DNA of 8,693 nt from Promethearchaeota archaeon (GTDB taxonomy: Archaea > Asgardarchaeota > Lokiarchaeia > Sigynarchaeales > SOKP01). Positions 1-5,900 of the stretch are shown here, piece after piece. Under the pieces are notes generated by a model, which was not told the origin of the DNA, made no database searches, and worked only from the letters and a program-made list of their open reading frames with translations. Every line of letters starts with the position of its first letter. The stretch's first letter is position 1. Location of the stretch: contig JAUXAJ010000225.1 in NCBI GenBank assembly GCA_030620005.1, positions 1 to 8,693 of the forward strand, read 5' to 3'. The translations under genes were made by a program, and so were the position numbers.

Positions 1-231
1 GTTGGGAGGGGAAGGGTTGATTTGGGATGCCCGTATATGGATTTTAAAGTTTGTGGGGTAAAAAGTGATCAACTTAGTAAAGCAATAATTTGCTGTACGG
101 TGAGATATTTGGGATGTTTGGAATATCAGAGGGTTAGAGTAAATGAGCTGGATTATGTCGTGAAACAAAATAGTGAAATTTTCTTAAAAGATTTAAAAAG
201 ATCGCTAAACAAAAATTTCACGATCTCATAA
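1..231 (+). CDS. 3' end of an unrecognised protein gene (partial)
   Basis: The reading frame is open from the first base of the window and ends at TAA 229-231, so this is the last 76 codons of a gene that begins outside. A TTG at 22-24 could serve as a start, but nothing favours it over continuation upstream. The visible protein is mixed alpha/beta in character, with several cysteines (for example in GCPYMDFKVCG and AIICCTVRYLGC) and a lysine-rich tail (FLKDLKRSLNKNF). The cysteines do not form a clear CxxC zinc knuckle. I do not recognise the family. The stop codon abuts a hairpin and T-run, which supports this being a true gene end. The 200 nt that follow are non-coding. Confidence 0.5.
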   Translation, partial: VGRGRVDLGCPYMDFKVCGVKSDQLSKAIICCTVRYLGCLEYQRVRVNELDYVVKQNSEIFLKDLKRSLNKNFTIS

Positions 232-265
232 TTAATTAGTTTTTAGCTAATTAATAAGATTTTTT
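231..265 (+). terminator. Hairpin plus T-run transcription terminator
   Basis: ATTAATTAG (231-239) and CTAATTAAT (247-255) are a perfect 9-bp inverted repeat with a 7-nt loop. A run of six T follows at 260-265. The left arm begins on the last base of the preceding stop codon. The stem is all A/T apart from one G-C pair, so it is weak. The T-tract alone could end archaeal transcription. Confidence 0.55.
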
Positions 266-373
266 CCAACATATTTAAATCTTTTGATCCAATTAGTGAC
301 GAATTGCACTCATTATGATTACATCATATTATATCTTAACAAAAGATTATATTACTACATAATATTATAATAA

Positions 374-385
374 TATATAATATAG
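374..385 (+). promoter_or_regulatory. TATA-box-like promoter for the winged-helix gene
   Basis: TATATAATATAG sits in a longer A/T alternation (361-385). A start about 25 nt downstream of its centre falls near 404, giving a leader of roughly 30 nt before the ATG at 434. The whole area is AT-rich, so the exact box is uncertain. Confidence 0.45.
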
Positions 386-392
386 TTTTTGC

Positions 393-419
393 ATAGGTGT
401 TACTAAAGTGATAACCTAT
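393..419. promoter_or_regulatory. Inverted repeat overlapping the expected transcription start (possible operator)
   Basis: ATAGGT (393-398) and ACCTAT (414-419) form a 6-bp inverted repeat with half-site centres 21 bp apart, two helical turns. The repeat straddles the expected start of transcription and lies just before a small DNA-binding protein gene, which fits an autorepressor operator. The short arms mean chance cannot be excluded. Confidence 0.35.
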
Positions 420-433
420 CTAAAAAAATAGCA

Positions 434-724
434 ATGAAAATCGAAAAGAAAATCCCCAACGAAAAAGAAAATTTAATCAGACTTGTAAAACTAGCCATAG
501 AATTACTTATTGAAAAAAATCTTTCTCAAACGATTATACTGTCGTCATATAAGATAAACTCTGTCTTGAGAGAAAATTTCGGAGTAGATATAAAAGTTGA
601 TAAAATAGGTCGTGTTTTGAGTAATATCGCTAAAAGAAATAAGTTAAAGTTAAAGAGGTTAAGCACGAATATCCCAAAATATTCTTTGCGCGTTTCGAAA
701 TTTTCGAGTCTAAAATTTTATTAA
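434..724 (+). CDS. Small winged-helix-like DNA-binding protein (96 aa)
   Basis: This is a basic, lysine-rich 96-residue protein. Residues about 40-86 have a helix-turn-helix/wing pattern: YKINSVLRENFGV, then IKVDKIGRVLSNIAKRNKL, then a beta-like LKRLSTNIPKYSL. The spacing FG(V)-x-I-x-x-x-x-I-G-R-x-L resembles recognition helices of archaeal winged-helix proteins. Residues 1-35 are predicted helical and could mediate dimerisation. The ATG at 434 is the only reasonable start and has no Shine-Dalgarno sequence. The gene stands alone with its own TATA-like element and a nearby inverted repeat that may be its operator. It converges on the MPN operon ending at 779, so it could regulate locally, but that is only positional inference. 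The fold assignment is by eye. Confidence 0.6.
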   Translation: MKIEKKIPNEKENLIRLVKLAIELLIEKNLSQTIILSSYKINSVLRENFGVDIKVDKIGRVLSNIAKRNKLKLKRLSTNIPKYSLRVSKFSSLKFY

Positions 725-751
725 AAAGTCATGAAAAAATCTATAAAAAAA
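723..751 (-). terminator. T-tract terminator of the minus-strand MPN operon
   Basis: Read on the minus strand, just past the stop at 779, there are three closely spaced T-runs (751-745, 739-734 and 727-723) with no G/C-rich hairpin. This is the usual look of an archaeal intrinsic terminator. It lies between the two convergent genes and overlaps the end of the winged-helix gene. Confidence 0.5.
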
Positions 752-778
752 TAAGGAATGTGGTATTTTCCAATCATG

Positions 779-2113
779 TTATACGAGATCCTTAAATTCC
801 TGGAGCATCTCATCCATTTTTGAATGAGATTCTTTAATAGAATTTAATTTTGAGCTTAAATTTTCAAATTCATTCGTAATATCTTGGCCGGTAGAAGATG
901 ACAATGATTCTACGCCTTCAACGATATTTTTAATACACGAATTTAACTCATTGGAAAACGATACAATATTATTAGAATTTTCAGTTATTAATTCTTCTAA
1001 TTTTAAATTGACTTGAGATGAGACGTGTAATTTTTGCATGGTTGAATTTACATTCTTTTTGATTTCATCAACAATGCTATTCACGCTATTCTCGACGAGC
1101 TTGATTGATTCTTTTATGATCTCTTCTTTTACATTTTTAGATAGATTGCTTGCAAATTCATTTTGCTTGTTTATTCGCCCGTTTAAATGTTCGGTTATGC
1201 TGACTTTATAACTGCTCACTATATCATTTAAGTTTTTATCGAACCAATTTATCACTTTTTTCATTCCCAAATGTATCGTTTCATTTGTTTGATTAATAGA
1301 ATCTCGTGTGAACTCTGCATTCTTAAGAACAGCTTGATTAAGATCGTTTGTCCAATTACCCAATTGAGATCTAAAGGTGTTAAGAAAAGAATCTGCAAAT
1401 TTTTCAGTTCCTTCTCTGAAACCAGAAATTATTGGATTCAATTCTTCAAGTTCTTTTTCCCAAATTAGTTCGCCTGGAGATGTTGGAATTGTTTTAAGAT
1501 CCTTAGGAACGGAACTTCTTAAATCAACAAATTCTTCTATTAATGTTGGAGATTCTTTTTGACCTTCTTCAATGAATCTCTGAACCCATTTGAAATAGTC
1601 TAAGGTAGAGGGTAATTCTATTTCATGGGCTACTTTGTGATATTTTTCCTTCTTATAATCGTTTAACCGATAGATTTCAAAACCAAAATTCCCATTTTTA
1701 CCCATTAAAGCGTGTTTAAATACAATACAAAAACCATGTGGTGTTTTTTTCGTCTGGAAGATTCGTTGATTTGCAATATCCGCGTCTGAAAAATCTAATC
1801 CATCTCCAGAGCAAGAAGTATACCAACCTTGAATTGTTTCGTCAGGATATTTGTTATCAATCTCTGAAAACATTGAAAGAATTTCTTGTGAAAATTCTTT
1901 TTCTACTCCAGTGCCGTGAGTTATTGGAATTGCCTTGTTAATCGTGACCTCTTTTCCCTTCTCGTTAACTTTTCCAAGACAAATCCCCATTACTTTTTCA
2001 TTTATCTCTAGCTTGTCGTTTCCGTACTTTAATACGTGTGTTATCATGTTTTTAAATGCTGCTCTCTTGATTATTATCCTTCCTTCTTCGGATGAATTCG
2101 TAGCTTTTATCAT
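779..2113 (-). CDS. Catalytically dead MPN-domain protein with long helical C-terminus (444 aa)
   Basis: Residues about 11-165 form an MPN (Mov34/PAD1) domain clearly paralogous to the 515-aa neighbour. Shared landmarks are IIIK near residue 13, AIPITHG (61-67), the FSxE...F.EID stretch (74-86), QGWY (95-98), GFEIYRL (144-150) and YHKV (158-161). The metalloprotease site is lost: the usual HSHP is TSCS (99-102), the catalytic Glu position three residues before the VMG glycine is Lys40, and only S109 and D112 of the motif remain. By family precedent (Rpn8, CSN6, Abraxas) such MPN- proteins are scaffolds for an active MPN+ partner. Residues about 215-444 are nearly all helical, Ser/Asn/Glu/Lys-rich and probably coiled coil. 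There is no signal peptide or membrane segment. It starts 6 nt after the stop of the active paralogue, with AAGGA-like bases bridging the gap, so translational coupling is likely. Confidence 0.85.
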   Translation of the reverse strand: MIKATNSSEEGRIIIKRAAFKNMITHVLKYGNDKLEINEKVMGICLGKVNEKGKEVTINKAIPITHGTGVEKEFSQEILSMFSEIDNKYPDETIQGWYTSCSGDGLDFSDADIANQRIFQTKKTPHGFCIVFKHALMGKNGNFGFEIYRLNDYKKEKYHKVAHEIELPSTLDYFKWVQRFIEEGQKESPTLIEEFVDLRSSVPKDLKTIPTSPGELIWEKELEELNPIISGFREGTEKFADSFLNTFRSQLGNWTNDLNQAVLKNAEFTRDSINQTNETIHLGMKKVINWFDKNLNDIVSSYKVSITEHLNGRINKQNEFASNLSKNVKEEIIKESIKLVENSVNSIVDEIKKNVNSTMQKLHVSSQVNLKLEELITENSNNIVSFSNELNSCIKNIVEGVESLSSSTGQDITNEFENLSSKLNSIKESHSKMDEMLQEFKDLV

Positions 2114-2119
2114 TTTTCC

Positions 2120-3667
2120 TTAATTACCTCCACTTTCAAAATTTTTTAATTTATTTAATAACTCTTCTTTGTTGATTTCTGCTTCCCTTAATTGAGCTTG
2201 AAGCTTTTCCTTTTCGCTATTACTTTGGTTTATTTTGCTTTCTAAATCTTGCTTTTCGGTTTCCAAAAAATTAATTTTTTCCTGTAATTTCTGTTTTGAA
2301 ACTTTAAATTCTGAAATAATGGAGCTAAAACCGTTTTTGAGACTAACTGTTTTTTCATTTAAATCGTCAATAATTTTTATTATATTGTCCAAACTTGTTT
2401 TAAATATAGCGTTTGATTTTTCTTGAATGTCTTTTAATTTTTCAAGAGCCTTGCTTTCTGAAGTCTTAATATCTTCCATTAAACTCCCTAAAAAGCTTTG
2501 TTGATTCTTTAAATTATCGGCATTGCCTGACAATTTTTGGTTAAACTCATGAATAAGGTTAAGTTCTTCACTTAACGAATTTAGGAACCGACTAATAGAA
2601 TCTCCAATTTCTTCTTCAAATAGTTTAGTTGCTTTTAATAATAGCTCTCTTTTGAGTTCATTAATAGTAGTTCCAACATGATCAATAATTCCGTCGAATT
2701 CATCCAATCTATCGTCAATAAATATATCCAAGTTATTTAGTTTGTCGTTTAAAGTATCTTTAAAAAGTTTTTGCGTGTTTATGATTTCATTACTCAAATT
2801 ATTCTTTAAAGACAACAATGTTTTTTTGGTGTTAACGCAGTTCTCGATATTTTTTTTATAAATTTCTTTACTCCAATTGTTAAGAAATTCAATCAATGGT
2901 TTAAAAGATAATTCTAAAAGTATGAAAAGTCCCCCGTGTAAGGCCGATAAAAATTCATTTGTTTCTAATTTTGGTTGTTTTTTAAACATTTGTAATGGAT
3001 TCGGAATGGGAATTACGCCAAATAAATCAGGGGTTTCGTTGATTTCTAAAATAGGCGGTTCTCTTGAATGAACCATGTTAATCAATTCCATCAATGTTAA
3101 GTAAAAATCAAGACTATCGGGAGGCTCCACGATAGTTTTCACTTCATGATAATCCGCCATGAGATCTTTCGAAGGATCATCAAGCCTAAAAGTTCGAAAT
3201 CCATAATCCCCTTGCGTTTCTAAATATTCGTGATCAAACACGATACCTATACCGCTTGGATTTTTGCCTTGCCAAAACAATTGATTAAAAATATCTGTCC
3301 TGGAAAAAAAACACCTTAGACCAGGATGACTATGATACCACCCAACTGTGAACCAGTTTCTATCTCCATATTTCTCCCAAATCTCCATATCAATTTCACC
3401 AAAAGCGCCTAATTGCTCGTCAGAAAATCTAACCTCTATGGAACCTCCGTGAGTAATTGGTATGGCATCTTCAATAATTACATTTTTTATTTCACCTTCC
3501 CCTTCAAGACATCCTATAAGCATCCCCATAGCTTCTTTAAACGTGTTTCTATCTCGTGCCTTGTTTCCAAATCTTAAAATGTGGACCAGCATTTTGTAAT
3601 ATGCAACTGGTTTAATTATCACGGTCTTATCGTCCATTACTTCTGATTTACTCGGGCTCAAATTCAT
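2120..3667 (-). CDS. JAMM/MPN+ metalloprotease with long coiled-coil C-terminus (515 aa)
   Basis: Residues about 14-178 form an MPN+ domain of the Rpn11/CSN5/BRCC36 type. The zinc site is complete: GWYHSHPGLRCFFSRTD gives H112, H114, S122 and D125 (HxHx7Sx2D), and E45 in KEAMGMLIG is the expected catalytic glutamate. FRTFRLDD (158-165) and YHEV (173-176) close the domain. Such enzymes cleave isopeptide bonds to ubiquitin-like proteins; the substrate here is unknown. A Pro-rich linker (about 203-236) leads to a helical region (about 240-513) with a strong heptad coiled coil at about 455-510. No membrane segment is evident. This is the first gene of a two-gene operon with the inactive paralogue. 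Two ATG starts are possible, residue 1 (3667) and residue 11 (3637). The first leaves a leader of about 18 nt below the TATA box. Neither has a clear Shine-Dalgarno. Confidence 0.88.
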   Translation of the reverse strand: MNLSPSKSEVMDDKTVIIKPVAYYKMLVHILRFGNKARDRNTFKEAMGMLIGCLEGEGEIKNVIIEDAIPITHGGSIEVRFSDEQLGAFGEIDMEIWEKYGDRNWFTVGWYHSHPGLRCFFSRTDIFNQLFWQGKNPSGIGIVFDHEYLETQGDYGFRTFRLDDPSKDLMADYHEVKTIVEPPDSLDFYLTLMELINMVHSREPPILEINETPDLFGVIPIPNPLQMFKKQPKLETNEFLSALHGGLFILLELSFKPLIEFLNNWSKEIYKKNIENCVNTKKTLLSLKNNLSNEIINTQKLFKDTLNDKLNNLDIFIDDRLDEFDGIIDHVGTTINELKRELLLKATKLFEEEIGDSISRFLNSLSEELNLIHEFNQKLSGNADNLKNQQSFLGSLMEDIKTSESKALEKLKDIQEKSNAIFKTSLDNIIKIIDDLNEKTVSLKNGFSSIISEFKVSKQKLQEKINFLETEKQDLESKINQSNSEKEKLQAQLREAEINKEELLNKLKNFESGGN

Positions 3668-3704
3668 TCACTAATTTTTTGAATATGAATACATGTACTT
3701 TTTG

Positions 3705-3716
3705 TTATATATATAA
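3705..3716 (-). promoter_or_regulatory. TATA box of the MPN operon
   Basis: TTATATATATAA is a self-complementary TATA element whose minus-strand spacing puts transcription start near 3685, about 18 nt before the ATG at 3667. An 8-bp palindrome, TACATGTA (3690-3697), lies between the box and the expected start and could be a regulator site. The rest of the 3668-3882 gap is AT-rich with no other feature seen. Confidence 0.6.
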
Positions 3717-3882
3717 TTGAAATGATTTAAATTCTTAAGGAAAAGTCTGTTATTTTTTCTTCAGTTCCTGATTAACCTACAAAAAATTTCTTGAGAAATC
3801 TAGAACAGAGACTTGTAGAATTAACTCTAACCATATTTTTAAACTATGATGACTAAATAATAGAATAAAATAAATTTTATTT

Positions 3883-4416
3883 TTATATATCGTGTGGAAG
3901 CGGTTTTCCGCAGAAAGGACAAAATTTCCAGTTTAAATTCCCACCGCAGAAAGGACAGAATTTAGATTCGCTTTGAACGGTTTCTTTAGATTCACTTTGA
4001 AAGATCCCTTGTGATCCCCCAGAAGGAATTGAAGGTAATTTTCTCGTTATTTTGACTGTCGGGACAGAAAGCGTTGATGCTGCAGCACCATCTTCCTTTT
4101 TTTTAGCCATTATCCTTTCCCTGAATGCTTGACGTGCGCTCTCTTCAGGTTGAGGTTGACTTTTTGCTTCTTCCCTTTTTATGTATCCTCGAACCTGCGT
4201 TCTTCTTAATTTACTTTCTGGGACCTTTTCTAATTGAACATCTTTAGTTTCAGAAACTGGCGCCATGACTTTCTTTTGAGCCCTTTTCTCTATTGCCTGT
4301 TTCATCAAAACTTGAACTGTCTTCATTACCCCAGCTGGGTTTATATTTGGAATCGCAACCGTTCTTAATACCCAGCCTACTATGTAATTTTGATTTGGAG
4401 CGTCGTGCGCGCCCAT
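3883..4416 (-). CDS. Zinc-ribbon protein with disordered linker (177 aa intact frame, longer ancestral frame)
   Basis: From the ATG at 4416 the protein has a short globular part (residues 1-45, with IVGWVLRTVAIPNINP). A charged, probably disordered linker rich in Lys, Glu, Ser, and Gln (about 46-150) follows. The C-terminal zinc ribbon is made of two CPFCG knuckles (C154/C157 and C166/C169), which should bind one zinc. The knuckles are 12 residues apart and part of a duplicated segment. This ATG is probably not the ancestral start: protein-like sequence continues in frame to an ATG at 4599, interrupted by a single TAA at 4543-4545, and the promoter fits the upstream ATG. I do not recognise the N-terminal domain. 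The zinc ribbon suggests a protein- or nucleic-acid-binding adaptor. It lies upstream of the MPN operon on the same strand but the 215-nt gap contains a separate promoter for that operon. Confidence 0.65.
   Translation of the reverse strand: MGAHDAPNQNYIVGWVLRTVAIPNINPAGVMKTVQVLMKQAIEKRAQKKVMAPVSETKDVQLEKVPESKLRRTQVRGYIKREEAKSQPQPEESARQAFRERIMAKKKEDGAAASTLSVPTVKITRKLPSIPSGGSQGIFQSESKETVQSESKFCPFCGGNLNWKFCPFCGKPLPHDI
3908..3963. repeat. Duplicated zinc-knuckle coding repeat
   Basis: A 20-bp unit beginning CCGCAGAAAGGAC occurs at 3908-3927 and again at 3944-3963 with one mismatch, a 36-bp period. It encodes the two FCPFCG knuckles on the minus strand, offset by 12 codons. Confidence 0.75.
3961..4001. 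repeat. Short 24-bp-period repeat in the linker
   Basis: TTTAGATTCGCTTTGAA (3961-3977) recurs as TTTAGATTCACTTTGAA (3985-4001), encoding two QSESK units just before the zinc ribbon. It keeps the frame (8 codons) and adjoins the knuckle duplication. Confidence 0.7.
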
Positions 4417-4599
4417 TTCATCTTCTCTATAAATATAAGAATCAAGTACATCTCTCCCTTTAAGTAACCTGCTTGCCCACTTGTCGTTTATTAAACCAAG
4501 TTGGAGTCTATACGATGTTCCGATTAATTTCGAAGTGAAATATTAAGTTCCGGAGATTCCAAGCTGGCTAGTAATGGGGATAAAACTCATTTCTGGCAT
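4417..4599 (-). pseudogene. N-terminal extension of the zinc-ribbon gene broken by an in-frame TAA
   Basis: Reading upstream from 4416 in the same frame gives 42 protein-like codons (containing LGLINDKWASRLLKGRDVLD), then TAA at 4543-4545. Before it come 18 codons starting at ATG 4599 that read MPEMSFIPITSQLGISGT. There is no ATG, GTG, or TTG between the TAA and 4416. The ATG at 4599 sits about 22 nt below the start expected from the TATA element at 4644-4650. The simplest reading is one nonsense change (for example GAA or AAA to TAA) in a gene of about 238 codons. Sequencing error, stop readthrough or re-initiation at 4416 are alternatives. Similarity to relatives is not checked. Confidence 0.55.
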
Positions 4600-4643
4600 T
4601 TTAATCACGTTTGAAAATAGTTTATCTTTTTTAAATTTAGTTC

Positions 4644-4650
4644 TATAAAA
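4644..4650 (-). promoter_or_regulatory. TATA-like element upstream of the zinc-ribbon gene
   Basis: On the minus strand this reads TTTTATAG within CGATTTTATAGAAC. It predicts a start near 4620, just above the ATG at 4599 and about 200 nt above the ATG at 4416, and so favours the upstream start as the original one. Confidence 0.45.
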
Positions 4651-4769
4651 TCGTTATTATAATAATTGTGTTCTGAATATAAATAATTTTATAGTTTTCA
4701 AGGTTTTGTCAAGTATCCCTCACTAAAGTTTTAATTTAGCCCTTTGAGATAACTTATTTTTCAACATGA

Positions 4770-4780
4770 TTTAAATAAAA
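4770..4780 (+). promoter_or_regulatory. TATA-like element upstream of the divergent JAMM gene
   Basis: TTTAAATAAAA predicts a start near 4800 and a leader of about 35 nt. A weak AAAGGAT at 4818-4824 lies about 10 nt before the ATG at 4835. The 4600-4834 gap thus carries promoters facing both ways, and I see nothing else in it. Confidence 0.45.
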
Positions 4781-4834
4781 AGAGTTGCATTATCAATAAA
4801 AGTCAATTATTAAAAATAAAGGATAAAAAATAAA

Positions 4835-5788
4835 ATGAGCATAATTATCACAAAAAAGGTTTATTTCACTGTAATTGCTGCGGCCGTGAGATTTGCGAAT
4901 GCTCGCATAGATATAGACGATTGGTTAGAAGTTAGCGGAGCATTTATCGGAAAAAACGAAGATGCCAAGGTCATCGTCACAGAAGCTTACCCCATAATGC
5001 ATCAAGAACCTGATCCAGACGCCGTGATTGACCAATATAAGTGGTCCGATGAAGATTACGAATCGCTTTCCATAATTGATGACGAGGCTTTTTCTCGTGG
5101 AGAATTCGTTTGCGGTTGGTGGCATAGCCATCCAGGCTTTAAAGTAATGATGAGCCACATAGACATAAAAACCACCTTATCGTATCAGATTAATAATCCC
5201 TTGGCTATTTCTCTCGTGTTTAACCCCCAAAGGTTAGTTAGACAAGTTGAATTGCCTTCCAAAAAGGGAGATCCTGTAAAACAATTAAAAAACGACACTG
5301 GTTTTAAAATATTCCGGTTGGACGATGTTAATCATGGAATAAAAGCGTCCTATCACGAAACAGAGTATCAAATAGAAGGATACGAGAGTAATATGGAGGT
5401 ACTCATCAAGGAAGCTCAGAGATTCGTTGTTGATATCACGACATCTTTTCCAAGAGAAAACCTTCAAGAAACTTATGAAAAAATAGTTAAAGACAGAATA
5501 AACGAGTTAAATTCAATGGTAATCGGCACGGAAGATTATTTAAAAACGCTGGTTCGAAAAGGTGAATCAAATCGGGTGCCTGAAGTATTAGAAAATCAAA
5601 AGAAAGTAATTCGCAAGTACATAGCAGAAACGTACGGAAGGATTGAAAACATAAAAGAATTCATGAATTATTTAGAATATAAAGAGAGAGAAATAATAGT
5701 GCCTAGGGTTCACGAAATTTTATCAGAATGGGACGAAATCATCCCTAAATTGAACGAGAAATTAGCTCAAATGGAGAAAAAGTTTTAA
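4835..5788 (+). CDS. Second catalytically intact JAMM/MPN+ metalloprotease (317 aa)
   Basis: Residues 1-178 are an Rpn11/CSN5-like MPN+ domain. E32 in WLEVSGAFIG is the catalytic glutamate, and GWWHSHPGFKVMMSHID gives H97, H99, S107 and D110 (HxHx7Sx2D). GFKIFRLDD (156-164) and YHETEYQIEG (173-182) match the domain end in the minus-strand paralogues. About 40 acidic residues (52-92) separate the second strand region from the JAMM loop, as in Rpn11. The C-terminal 135 residues are helical (EAQRFVVD, RINELNSMV, PRVHEILSEWDEIIP) but lack the long heptad coil of the 515-aa protein. Predicted activity is zinc-dependent isopeptide cleavage on an unknown target; it is cytoplasmic because no signal or membrane segment is seen. 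It has its own promoter, diverges from the zinc-ribbon gene and precedes the AAA-VWA gene by 112 nt. Confidence 0.88.
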   Translation: MSIIITKKVYFTVIAAAVRFANARIDIDDWLEVSGAFIGKNEDAKVIVTEAYPIMHQEPDPDAVIDQYKWSDEDYESLSIIDDEAFSRGEFVCGWWHSHPGFKVMMSHIDIKTTLSYQINNPLAISLVFNPQRLVRQVELPSKKGDPVKQLKNDTGFKIFRLDDVNHGIKASYHETEYQIEGYESNMEVLIKEAQRFVVDITTSFPRENLQETYEKIVKDRINELNSMVIGTEDYLKTLVRKGESNRVPEVLENQKKVIRKYIAETYGRIENIKEFMNYLEYKEREIIVPRVHEILSEWDEIIPKLNEKLAQMEKKF

Positions 5789-5798
5789 TTTTATACTA

Positions 5799-5821
5799 TT
5801 TTTAATCTTATTTTTTGTTTT
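5799..5821 (+). terminator. T-tract terminator after the second JAMM gene
   Basis: TTTTT (5799-5803), TTTTTT (5811-5816) and TTTT (5818-5821) follow the stop at 5786-5788 with no hairpin. This is a typical archaeal T-rich terminator and suggests the AAA-VWA gene is transcribed separately, at least in part. Confidence 0.5.
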
Positions 5822-5867
5822 GAAGAATTTTTATTTGATCAAAAGTTTGGTTAATCAATTGCAAGTG

Positions 5868-5877
5868 TTATTATAAG
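5868..5877 (+). promoter_or_regulatory. TATA box of the AAA-VWA gene, predicting a leaderless mRNA
   Basis: TTATTATAAG is centred about 28 nt before the ATG at 5901, so transcription should start at or within a few bases of the initiation codon. No Shine-Dalgarno precedes the ATG (CTAGGTTCAAATA), in keeping with leaderless translation. Confidence 0.5.
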
Positions 5878-5900
5878 AATAAAATAGCTAGGTTCAAATA

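Noticed and set aside
2120..2140. C-terminal ESGGN of the 515-aa protein as a ubiquitin-like di-glycine tail
   Set aside because: The tail follows a coiled coil and no beta-grasp fold is visible. A GG near the end alone is not evidence of conjugation.
2940..3000. Membrane segment in the 515-aa protein (around residues 244-255, GGLFILLELSF)
   Set aside because: The hydrophobic stretch is too short and is interrupted by charged residues; it looks like part of an amphipathic helix.
3630..3667. ATG at 3637 (residue 11) as the start of the 515-aa JAMM protein
   Set aside because: It is possible, since the third JAMM protein starts close to its first strand. However, the ATG at 3667 fits the TATA spacing and neither start has a ribosome binding site, so the longer form was kept.
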